Shown here one piece after another: positions 1 to 7,686 of a stretch of 64,000 nucleotides of DNA (positions within the stretch are counted from its first letter, which is position 1; each line of letters begins with the position of its first letter). This stretch comes from Parasedimentitalea marina. Its GTDB lineage: Bacteria > Pseudomonadota > Alphaproteobacteria > Rhodobacterales > Rhodobacteraceae. The notes below the pieces were generated by a model. The model saw only the letters and a program-made list of their open reading frames with translations. It was not told where the DNA came from and did no database searches. A program made the translations under genes and the position numbers. The stretch covers positions 2,046,001 to 2,110,000 of the forward strand of contig NZ_CP033219.1 of NCBI RefSeq assembly GCF_004006175.1. The letters run 5' to 3'.

Positions 1-1021
1 TAATAAATCGGCAGAGCGGCTGCTGGACTGGCATGAAGAAAAGCAGTCTTCGGCTCTGTCGGTGGCAGTTCCGGAATTTGGTCCCTTGTTTACCAACCTG
101 ACTGCGGCTGGTGGCGAAGTGGTGCAGGGGGAAGTCAAAGTGACCCGGCAGGGTCGGTTGGAAAATCTGTTGGTAAGGATGTCACCGAGACTGTCAGAAA
201 ATGGCGATCTGGAGGGTTACGTGGTTGCATTTGAAGACGTGACCGATCTGGTGAGCGCACAGAGAATGGCCGCCTGGGGTGATGTGGCACGGCGCATTGC
301 GCATGAGATCAAAAATCCACTGACACCCATCCAATTGAGTGCCGAACGGATTAAGCGTAAGTTTGCCCCCCAACTAGGAGAAGAAAATAGCGACAAGCTA
401 GAGGCTATGACAGATGTTATTGTTCGCCAAACCAATGATTTACGCCGCATTGTAGATGAGTTTTCAAAATTCGCCCGTATGCCTGAACCAGACCGCCGCG
501 AGGAGGACCTAGCGCAGTTGGTGTCGGACGCAGTGTTGCTTCAGCAGTCTGGTCAGCCAGGCATTCACTTTACCACAGATATGCCACAGGGCTCTTATTT
601 GGCTGAAGTGGATGCGACGATGATTAGTCAGGCCCTGACCAACCTTATTAAGAATGCAGGAGAAGCAATTGCCACTCGGGAACAAAAGACCGGGCAACGG
701 GTTGATGAACCGCAAGTTCGGGTGTCCTTGAACAAAAGAGATAATAGTTATCAAATCACGATTGCTGACAATGGAATTGGCTTGCCGGAAGATCGGGCAC
801 GTCTATTTGAACCCTATGTCACAACACGTAATGAAGGCACCGGATTGGGGTTGCCAATTGTTAAAAAAATTATTGAAGAACATGGAGGTAGCCTCGTGCT
901 AGAGGATGCTCCACTGTTTGACGGTCAGCAACACCGGGGCGCTATGGCAGTGATCCGGTTGCCAGCCGAGGCGTATGTTGCGCAAACCAACAGGAATACA
1001 AAGAAGGCAGGTCTGACATGA
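1..1021 (+). CDS. ntrY: Nitrogen regulation sensor histidine kinase NtrY (C-terminal part)
   Basis: The gene enters from the left edge: the frame is open from base 2 and ends at TGA 1019-1021, so only the last ~340 residues are present. A PAS-like segment comes first (the GYVVAFEDVTDL stretch), followed by the HisKA dimerisation helix with the H box ARRIAHEIKNPLTPIQLSAE and its phosphoacceptor His. The HATPase part has the N box (NLIKNAGEA), the G1 box (DNGIGL) and the G2 box (GTGLGLPIVKKII). In the family, NtrY is a membrane sensor that phosphorylates NtrX and links nitrogen or redox status to transcription. The stop overlaps the ntrX start as ATGA, so the two are translationally coupled. 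The transmembrane sensor part lies outside the window. Confidence 0.93.
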   Translation, partial: NKSAERLLDWHEEKQSSALSVAVPEFGPLFTNLTAAGGEVVQGEVKVTRQGRLENLLVRMSPRLSENGDLEGYVVAFEDVTDLVSAQRMAAWGDVARRIAHEIKNPLTPIQLSAERIKRKFAPQLGEENSDKLEAMTDVIVRQTNDLRRIVDEFSKFARMPEPDRREEDLAQLVSDAVLLQQSGQPGIHFTTDMPQGSYLAEVDATMISQALTNLIKNAGEAIATREQKTGQRVDEPQVRVSLNKRDNSYQITIADNGIGLPEDRARLFEPYVTTRNEGTGLGLPIVKKIIEEHGGSLVLEDAPLFDGQQHRGAMAVIRLPAEAYVAQTNRNTKKAGLT

Positions 1022-2427
1022 GTGACATTTTGGTTGTTGACGACGAACGGGATATTCGCGAACTCGTTTCGGATATTCTGGAAGACGAAGGGTTTTCAAC
1101 GCGCAAGGCCGGCAACTCGGACGAGTGCATGATGGCCCTGAACGATGAAGTTCCGGCGTTACTGATCCTGGATATCTGGCTAAAAGACAGCCAGATGGAT
1201 GGTATCGACATCCTGAAGGCAGTGAAGCGGGATAATCCGGAAGTGCCGGTGGTCATCATCTCGGGGCACGGCAATGTCGAAATCGCAGTGGCTGCGATTA
1301 AGCAAGGTGCCTACGACTTCATCGAAAAACCATTTAATATTGACCAACTGATGGTTGTGATCCGCCGTGCGATGGAAACGTCTCGTTTACGCCGTGAAAA
1401 CACCGATCTCAGGCGAATGGACTCTGGAAGCGCTGAAATGATTGGTAACTCTGCCATCTATCGCGCCTTGACCGGTCAATTGGATAAGGTCGTGAAGTCT
1501 AATGGCCGCGTCATGCTAAGCGGTCCCGCCGGCAGCGGTAAAGAGATTGCAGCCCGTTATATTCACAGCAACTCAAACCGTGCGTCTTGCCCATTTATCA
1601 CCGTCAGCTGTGCAAGTATCGAACCTGATCGGATGGAAGAGGTGCTATTTGGCCGCGAGACCGCCGAACGTGGGATCGAACCAGGACTTTTGGAGCAAGC
1701 AAATGGAGGGGTTATCTATTTCGACGAAGTGGCGGACATGCCACTGGGCACCCAGTCCAAGATCCTCCGTGTATTGGTTGATCAGCAGTTCAATCGTGTT
1801 GGAGGGGCAGAAAATGTCCGCGTCGATCTGCGGGTGATTTCTTCGACCAACAAAGATCTGGCGCAGGAAATTGCCTCTGAACGTCTTCGTGAAGAATTGT
1901 ATCACCGGTTGAACGTGGTGCCGATCGATGTTCCCTCTCTGGCTGATCGCCGCGAGGATATTCCACTGTTGACTGATCACTTCATCAGTCATTTTAACGA
2001 GACGCAGGGCCTGCCGCTTCGTGAGATGAGTGAAGAAGCAATTGCTTTGATGCAAACGATGCTATGGCCCGGAAATGTGCGCCAGCTGAAAAACGTTGTT
2101 GAACGGGTTTTGATCCTTGGCGAAAGTAGTGGACTAATCGAGGCTAAGGAATTGCCGCGTGAAGATGAGTCACCCAGCGAAGAAGGACGGGTCGTGCTGT
2201 CCGGGGCATTGGCCACATTGCCGTTGCGAGAGGCCCGCGAGGCCTTTGAGCGTGAATATCTGTTGACGCAAATCAACAGGTTTGGTGGCAATATCAGCCG
2301 CACTGCAACATTTGTTGGCATGGAGCGTTCGGCATTACACCGCAAACTGAAATCTCTCGGAGTTGTGACATCGAATAAATCGGGTGCCCGGATCGCCCAT
2401 CTGGACAGCGAGGAAACGCTAGCTTGA
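1018..2427 (+). CDS. ntrX: NtrX response regulator (lacks GAFTGA)
   Basis: 469 aa. The receiver domain occupies about residues 1-120 with an acidic pocket (VVDDERD) and phosphoacceptor Asp52 (LLILDIWL). The AAA+ domain follows, with Walker A GPAGSGKE near residue 170, Walker B VIYFDEV and an arginine-finger region (RLREELYHRLNVVP). A Fis-type helix-turn-helix lies in the last ~45 residues. The sigma54-contact loop motif GAFTGA, normally right after LFGxE, is absent: after LFGRE the sequence runs through a short ETAERGIEPG linker to the Walker B helix. This argues that it does not remodel sigma54 polymerase in the classical way. It is coupled to ntrY by a 4-base overlap. Identity is firm from architecture and gene order; the regulatory mechanism is inference. 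Confidence 0.93.
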   Translation: MSDILVVDDERDIRELVSDILEDEGFSTRKAGNSDECMMALNDEVPALLILDIWLKDSQMDGIDILKAVKRDNPEVPVVIISGHGNVEIAVAAIKQGAYDFIEKPFNIDQLMVVIRRAMETSRLRRENTDLRRMDSGSAEMIGNSAIYRALTGQLDKVVKSNGRVMLSGPAGSGKEIAARYIHSNSNRASCPFITVSCASIEPDRMEEVLFGRETAERGIEPGLLEQANGGVIYFDEVADMPLGTQSKILRVLVDQQFNRVGGAENVRVDLRVISSTNKDLAQEIASERLREELYHRLNVVPIDVPSLADRREDIPLLTDHFISHFNETQGLPLREMSEEAIALMQTMLWPGNVRQLKNVVERVLILGESSGLIEAKELPREDESPSEEGRVVLSGALATLPLREAREAFEREYLLTQINRFGGNISRTATFVGMERSALHRKLKSLGVVTSNKSGARIAHLDSEETLA

Positions 2428-2487
2428 TCAATTTTTGCAGATTGGATGATGACAGCGTATCCGTAGGCTGGTGTCATCCGGTCCAGG

Positions 2488-2964
2488 TCAGCCCGGCTCA
2501 ACAATCTGAAAACTGCCGTCTTTGTTTTTAATCGCGCAGGACTTATCGCTGAGCTGTGGCAATCGCGTGGTTTGTGCGGTTCCGGCCGCTTTTGCGATTG
2601 ATAGATTGCAGTTTTGCAGCTGGATCCGTTGATATCCCTTAACCGCCATGCAGTTTTGTTCAACCCTGCGGCGGAGGTCGAGGTTGACGTCTACGGTATA
2701 AATGTGGCCCGGTATCCAGTATCCAGGGCTGTAGTGGCAATTCGTGCCGTCACAGTATCTGTCGCCGGGATAGAAAACTGGTGCGGATTGCCGGACTTCG
2801 TTGGCCACAGGCGCGTCTTTCAGGGCCTGGGTTTCACAGCCCAACGTATCGGTTTGCATACGTGACACTTCTGCCCCAGGTTTGTAGTACAGTGTCAGTG
2901 GCGTACAGCTGACAAGACCTAGGAGTATGGGTGCAAAAACTGAATTTTTGAATGACTTAACCAT
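2488..2964 (-). CDS. Putative lipoprotein, unknown function
   Basis: 158 aa. The N-terminus has a short basic stretch, a hydrophobic core and a lipobox (GLVSC) at about residues 16-20, so lipidation and membrane anchoring are likely. The mature part has further cysteines (around LGCET, RYCDGTNC, QNCMA, QNCNL and KSCAI), which could form disulfides in the periplasm. No domain is recognised. It lies opposite in direction to its neighbours, with 60 bp to ntrX (convergent) and about 100 bp to trkA (divergent), so it is probably its own transcription unit. Confidence 0.75.
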   Translation of the reverse strand: MVKSFKNSVFAPILLGLVSCTPLTLYYKPGAEVSRMQTDTLGCETQALKDAPVANEVRQSAPVFYPGDRYCDGTNCHYSPGYWIPGHIYTVDVNLDLRRRVEQNCMAVKGYQRIQLQNCNLSIAKAAGTAQTTRLPQLSDKSCAIKNKDGSFQIVEPG

Positions 2965-3068
2965 GGGTATACAATGTGCTCAAACATTCGAAGTTACAAT
3001 TGAATTGACCCAGTTCTTGGCTTCTGTCATGCAAATCACTGGCGAAAACGCGCCTAGGGGCAAAAAAC

Positions 3069-4445
3069 ATGAAAGTCATCATTTGTGGTGCAGGACAAGT
3101 TGGCTGGCAAATTGCACGGCACTTGTCTGGCGAGCTTAACGATGTCACCGTGGTTGATAATAATCCAGATTTGGTGCGCCGGGCGACTGATACATTAGAT
3201 GTTCAGGGCATTGCCGGATTCGCCTCCTACCCGGATGTTCTTGAACGGGCAGGGGCTGCGGACGCGGATATGATCATTGCTGCGACCCATTCTGACGAAG
3301 TGAATATGGTCACTTGCCAGGTGGCTCACTCGATTTTTTCTATTCAACGCAAGATTGCGCGGCTTCGGTCCCAAAGCTATTTGGATGCGATTTACTCGGA
3401 CCTTTATCGCAGGGACCATCTGCCAATTGATGTGGTGATCAGTCCAGAACGTGAGGTCGCAGCGGCGGCTATGCAACGCCTTTCGGCGCCGGCCGCGTTT
3501 GACATCGAAACCTTTATGGATGGCAAAGCGCAACTGTTGGGCATTACCATCGACGAAGATTGTCCCGTGGTTCATACCCCATTGCGCCAGCTCACCGATT
3601 TGTTTTCGACATTGCGGGCCATAGTGGTTGGCGTACGACGCGACGGAACCTTGTTTGCCCCAGACCCCGGTGATCAGCTATTTGTTGGCGACAATTGCTA
3701 TGTTTTTACACATATCGAAGACGTCAACCGGACCATGGAAGTGTTCGGGAAGAAAGAAACCAAACAAGATCGGGTTGTGATCGTAGGCGGTGGTAATGTT
3801 GGGCTAGAGGTTGCCAAGGCGTTGGAAAACCGCACTGCCCGAACGCGCGTCAAGATGATTGAGCGAGACCGCAAAAAGGCAGAACACTCGGCCGAGGAGT
3901 TGGTCCGGACGATTGTGCTGAATGGCGATGGCTTAGATCGGGCGCTGATGATCGAGGCAGGTACGGATCGGGCCGATGCGATGCTGGCGGTCACAGATGA
4001 CGATAAAACGAATATGTTGGCAGCTGTCCGTGCCAAAGCCGAAGGATGTGCCCTCGCAATTGCGCTGATCAATGATCCAACACTGGTGCCGTTGATGGCG
4101 CCGTTGGGGATTGATGCTTACATCAACCCTCGTTCGACCACCGTGAGTTCAATCCTGCGCCACATCCGTCACGGGCGGGTCCGTCAGGTCTATTCAATTG
4201 GTGATGCCGAGGCCGAAGTGATCGAGGCAGAGGTGATGTCAACCTCTCCTATGGCCGGACAAATGGTCCGGGACATAGATTTTCCCGAGGGTGTGCTGGT
4301 TGGTGCAGTCTACAAAGGCGACCAGGTGCTGCGACCTACTGGGTCGATGCGGATCGAGGAAGGTGACGTGATTGCATTGTTTGCAATGTCCGATGACGTC
4401 CCCGAGGTCGAGCGCCTGATGCAGGTCTCGATCGACTTTTTCTGA
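3069..4445 (+). CDS. trkA: Trk potassium uptake protein TrkA
   Basis: 458 aa, the usual length for the duplicated TrkA form. There are two RCK units, each with an N-terminal Rossmann fold that binds NAD(H): IICGAGQVGWQIA at residues 3-15 and VVIVGGGNVGLEVA near 236. Each Rossmann part is followed by a TrkA_C domain, the last ending in a typical RIEEGDVIALFA strand. TrkA is the cytoplasmic regulatory ring that gates TrkH. The next gene starts one base after the stop, so trkA-trkH form an operon. In alphaproteobacteria this pair commonly sits between ntrYX and hfq, as here. Confidence 0.96.
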   Translation: MKVIICGAGQVGWQIARHLSGELNDVTVVDNNPDLVRRATDTLDVQGIAGFASYPDVLERAGAADADMIIAATHSDEVNMVTCQVAHSIFSIQRKIARLRSQSYLDAIYSDLYRRDHLPIDVVISPEREVAAAAMQRLSAPAAFDIETFMDGKAQLLGITIDEDCPVVHTPLRQLTDLFSTLRAIVVGVRRDGTLFAPDPGDQLFVGDNCYVFTHIEDVNRTMEVFGKKETKQDRVVIVGGGNVGLEVAKALENRTARTRVKMIERDRKKAEHSAEELVRTIVLNGDGLDRALMIEAGTDRADAMLAVTDDDKTNMLAAVRAKAEGCALAIALINDPTLVPLMAPLGIDAYINPRSTTVSSILRHIRHGRVRQVYSIGDAEAEVIEAEVMSTSPMAGQMVRDIDFPEGVLVGAVYKGDQVLRPTGSMRIEEGDVIALFAMSDDVPEVERLMQVSIDFF

Positions 4446-4446
4446 G

Positions 4447-5979
4447 ATGAGACGCAACTCTACATCACCGGGTATTTTACGCCTGCCGCTGTTCTTGTTA
4501 ATATGGGGTATTGCATCCCTGGCGATGTGGGTGCCTGCCGTACACGCTGTGGTTTTGAATGACCACCCGACGTCTCAGAGCTTTTTCTATTCAGGCGTTG
4601 TTGGACTGGTGTTTGTGACGCTCATTGGGATTTCACTTGGAAACCGCGTGCCACGCTACGGTATGCTGGGCCAATTGCTGTCCATGCTTGCTACCTTTGC
4701 AGTATTGCCACTGTACCTTGCGGTACCGACCTATGATGCTTTGCAAAATACCACTTACCTGAATGCCTATTTTGATATGGTCAGTGCCATTACGACGACC
4801 GGGGCGGATGTTTTCGCAGACCCCGGTCGCTTGCCTGATAGTGTACATCTGTGGCGGGCTCAAGTGGGCTGGCTAGGCGGACTGTTGATGTGGATTGCGG
4901 CGTCCTCTGTGCTGGCGCCCTTGTCACTTGGCGGGTTTGAAGTCACTGCGCGGGGGGAGCCGGGACGGGGTGCAACCACGCCTGCCCACATGCAGCGCGG
5001 TGATCCAAGACGTCAGTTGGTGATGGTGACCAAGGCACTGGTTCCAATTTACGCTGGTTTGACGTTGGCCTTGTGGATTTTGCTGATGATGACAGGCGAG
5101 AAAAGCCTGACAGGGTTGAGCCACGCCATGTCCGTGATGGCAACATCTGGTATTTCGGCCGTAGGCGGCGTGGAGAACGCCAATAGTGGCCTGGCAGGCG
5201 AGATGGTGATGTTCTTATTCATGTTCTTTGCGCTGTCGCGCCTGACTTTCTCAGCTGATACAGCAGTATCTGGCTACGTTCGGTTGGACAAAGATCCGGA
5301 ATTCCGCATTGGCATGATCCTAGTCATCGGAGTGCCATTGTTGCTGTTCCTGCGTCACTGGTTGGCGGCCTTGGAAGTCAGTGCATCGGAAAACCTTCCA
5401 CAAGCCCTTCATTCGCTTTGGGGGGCAATGTTTACGGTGATGTCATTCTTGACGACGACCGGGTTTGAAAGCTCAGATTGGCAAGCCGCGCAACAATGGT
5501 CGGGTTTGGGCACATCTGGATTGATCCTTTTGGGCTTGGCGCTTGTTGGTGGCGGCGTTGCAACAACGGCAGGCGGCGTAAAGCTGCTAAGGGTTTATGC
5601 CCTGTATCTGAATGGCATGAGAGAAATGGAGCGTCTGGTACATCCTTCGTCCGTCAGTGGCGAAGGAGCTGGAAATAAACGGCTTCAAAAAGACGGTGCC
5701 TTTGTGGCTTGGGTCTTTTTCATGCTGTTTGCGCTGTCTCTGGCTGTTATCAGCAGCAGTTTGGCGGCACTGGGATCTGATTTCGAACAGGCATTGGTTC
5801 TTGCCATTGCAGCGCTCTCCACAACGGGACCTCTCATCGACTTTGCTGGCGAAACACCGATCAGTCTGGCGTTGCTGGCTCCGTCGGCCAAATTGGTCCT
5901 GTGTTTCGCGATGGTATTGGGACGACTAGAAACTTTGGCAATTATCGCATTATTGACACCTAACCTCTGGCGTAATTGA
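4447..5979 (+). CDS. trkH: Trk potassium uptake channel subunit TrkH
   Basis: 510 aa, rich in membrane helices throughout, as expected for a TrkH/KtrB transporter with four pore repeats. Pore-loop signatures are visible: AITTTGADVF near residue 116, MATSGISAVGG near 230, and FLTTTGFESSDW near 335. Each loop carries the conserved Gly of the selectivity filter. A fourth, weaker copy (ALSTTGPLIDFAGE) is near the C-terminus. The start ATG is separated from the trkA stop by one base. Together with TrkA it forms the low-affinity potassium uptake system. Confidence 0.95.
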   Translation: MRRNSTSPGILRLPLFLLIWGIASLAMWVPAVHAVVLNDHPTSQSFFYSGVVGLVFVTLIGISLGNRVPRYGMLGQLLSMLATFAVLPLYLAVPTYDALQNTTYLNAYFDMVSAITTTGADVFADPGRLPDSVHLWRAQVGWLGGLLMWIAASSVLAPLSLGGFEVTARGEPGRGATTPAHMQRGDPRRQLVMVTKALVPIYAGLTLALWILLMMTGEKSLTGLSHAMSVMATSGISAVGGVENANSGLAGEMVMFLFMFFALSRLTFSADTAVSGYVRLDKDPEFRIGMILVIGVPLLLFLRHWLAALEVSASENLPQALHSLWGAMFTVMSFLTTTGFESSDWQAAQQWSGLGTSGLILLGLALVGGGVATTAGGVKLLRVYALYLNGMREMERLVHPSSVSGEGAGNKRLQKDGAFVAWVFFMLFALSLAVISSSLAALGSDFEQALVLAIAALSTTGPLIDFAGETPISLALLAPSAKLVLCFAMVLGRLETLAIIALLTPNLWRN

Positions 5980-6111
5980 GTGCTTCTAGGTAACACGGCA
6001 GTATTGTCCAATGATTTATGGTTGGAAACGCAGAAATTCTGTGTCCATACTACTATTATAAGAGTCGCGCTGGTCCGCAGTGTGCAACAAGAACAAAAGC
6101 GAGAACAAACT

Positions 6112-6351
6112 ATGGCTTCGGATCGACAGAACCTTCAGGATGCATTCCTGAATCATGTACGTAAGACTAAGGTTCCAGTTACAATTTTCCTGATCAACGG
6201 TGTGAAGTTACAGGGTGTAATAACCTGGTTCGATAACTTTTGTGTGCTGCTACGTCGGGATGGTCAGTCGCAACTGGTTTACAAGCACGCGATCTCTACG
6301 ATCATGCCATCTCAACCTATCAGCCTTTATGAGGGTGAAGACGCCTCTTGA
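6112..6351 (+). CDS. hfq: RNA chaperone Hfq
   Basis: 79 aa, the usual short alphaproteobacterial Hfq. The Sm1 motif spans [19 protein letters not shown] and the Sm2 motif is YKHAISTI. The N-terminal [11 protein letters not shown] helix with the proximal-face Gln is intact. The frame is open further upstream, but the ATG at 6112 is chosen because the conserved [12 protein letters not shown] start matches the family and nothing upstream resembles Hfq. Hfq binds small RNAs and mRNAs, so the candidate sRNA near 24.1 kb could be a client. The hflX start overlaps the stop. Confidence 0.97.
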
Positions 6352-7622
6352 TGGAGCATGACGAGATCCGGACCCGCGCTTGGGTGCTGCATCCGGATAT
6401 TAAATCAAATAGCAAGCGCCGCCCAGCGGAGCCTGCATTAAATGAAGGCGTGGCGCTGGCCGAGGCGCTTCCTGATCTGGATGTGATCGGGTCGAACGTG
6501 GTGCGCTTGCCCAAAGCGCATTCTGGACATCTGTTCGGCAAAGGCAAGATTGAAGAGCTTAAGGCGATTTTCAAGTCCGAGGATATTGACCTCGTACTGA
6601 TCGATGGCTCGGTCTCACCTGTTCAGCAACGAAACTTGGAAAAAACCTGGGACGTCAAATTGCTGGACCGGACTGGGTTGATCCTCGAGATTTTCTCGGA
6701 TCGTGCCCGGACCCGCGAAGGGGTGTTGCAGGTTGAAATGGCTGCGCTGTCTTACCAACGGACCCGACTGGTCCGGGCTTGGACGCACTTGGAACGTCAG
6801 CGAGGCGGTTTGGGCTTTGTCGGTGGACCGGGGGAAACCCAGATCGAATCCGACCGTCGAGCAATTGATGATCAGTTGGTGCGCCTGCGTCGCCAGTTGG
6901 ATAAAGTCGTCAAGACCCGTTCTCTTCACCGCGAAGCGCGTGCTAGAGTGCCCTATCCAATTGTTGCATTGGTAGGTTATACCAATGCCGGGAAATCGAC
7001 ATTGTTCAATCGTTTGACCGGTGCGGATGTCATGGTCAAGGACATGTTGTTCGCAACACTGGACCCGACCATGCGCCGGGTCGAGCTAGAAGATGGGCCA
7101 GAAATAATTCTGTCTGACACGGTTGGTTTCATTTCTGACCTGCCGACAGAATTGGTGGCTTCATTTCGGGCGACGCTAGAGGAAGTTCTTGGTGCTGATC
7201 TGATCGTGCATGTTCGAGACATCAGCCATGACGACACCCATAATCAGGCCGCAGACGTCAAAAATATTCTCACATCGTTGGGTGTCGATGAAAATCGGGC
7301 ACAAATTGAAGTGTGGAATAAACTTGACCAGCTGCCTGAAGATGAGGCTGAGGCGCGGCGTCAACGTGCGTTGAACGAAGACGATATTCACGCGATTTCT
7401 GCGCTAAGCGGAGAAGGTCTGCCGGAGCTTATGCGCGATATTGGCGTGATCTTGCAGGGTGTTCGCCTAAATGAGACGCTTACCCTTGGGTTTTCGCAAG
7501 GCAAACAGCGAGCATGGCTGTTTTCTGAGGACTTGGTCCAAGGTGAAACCCAAACCGAGGATGGGTTTGAAATCAAGGTCATGTGGACTGAGCGGCAGAA
7601 GTCCCAGTTTAATTCTCTATAA
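6351..7622 (+). CDS. hflX: GTPase HflX (ribosome-splitting)
   Basis: About 423 aa. The N-terminal HflX domain includes the Gly-rich GGLGFVGGPGETQIE segment. The G domain has G1 GYTNAGKSTLF near residue 206, G3 DTVGFI and G4 NKLD. ATG at 6351 overlaps the last base of hfq (TGATG); a TTG two codon-steps earlier (6348) is possible but less likely. In the family HflX binds the 50S subunit and rescues stalled ribosomes. The hfq-hflX order is the classical one. A strong hairpin follows 8 bp after the stop. Confidence 0.95.
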   Translation: MEHDEIRTRAWVLHPDIKSNSKRRPAEPALNEGVALAEALPDLDVIGSNVVRLPKAHSGHLFGKGKIEELKAIFKSEDIDLVLIDGSVSPVQQRNLEKTWDVKLLDRTGLILEIFSDRARTREGVLQVEMAALSYQRTRLVRAWTHLERQRGGLGFVGGPGETQIESDRRAIDDQLVRLRRQLDKVVKTRSLHREARARVPYPIVALVGYTNAGKSTLFNRLTGADVMVKDMLFATLDPTMRRVELEDGPEIILSDTVGFISDLPTELVASFRATLEEVLGADLIVHVRDISHDDTHNQAADVKNILTSLGVDENRAQIEVWNKLDQLPEDEAEARRQRALNEDDIHAISALSGEGLPELMRDIGVILQGVRLNETLTLGFSQGKQRAWLFSEDLVQGETQTEDGFEIKVMWTERQKSQFNSL

Positions 7623-7629
7623 TACGATT

Positions 7630-7665
7630 CGAGATGAGCTTTAATTTTTCAGCTCATCTCGTTTT
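7630..7665. terminator. Intrinsic terminator between convergent hflX and acylase genes
   Basis: A perfect 11-bp stem (7630-7640 with 7651-7661) closes a 10-base loop and is followed by TTTT on the + strand. It lies between the stops of hflX (+) and the penicillin acylase gene (-) and may serve both, though the minus-strand side has no long T run. Confidence 0.8.
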
Positions 7666-7686
7666 ACGCTTCGGAAATAAGAGACA

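Noticed and set aside
2436..2512. Hairpin after ntrX (GATGACA...TGTCATC)
   Set aside because: The loop is 17 bases and no T run follows, so it is not a convincing terminator.
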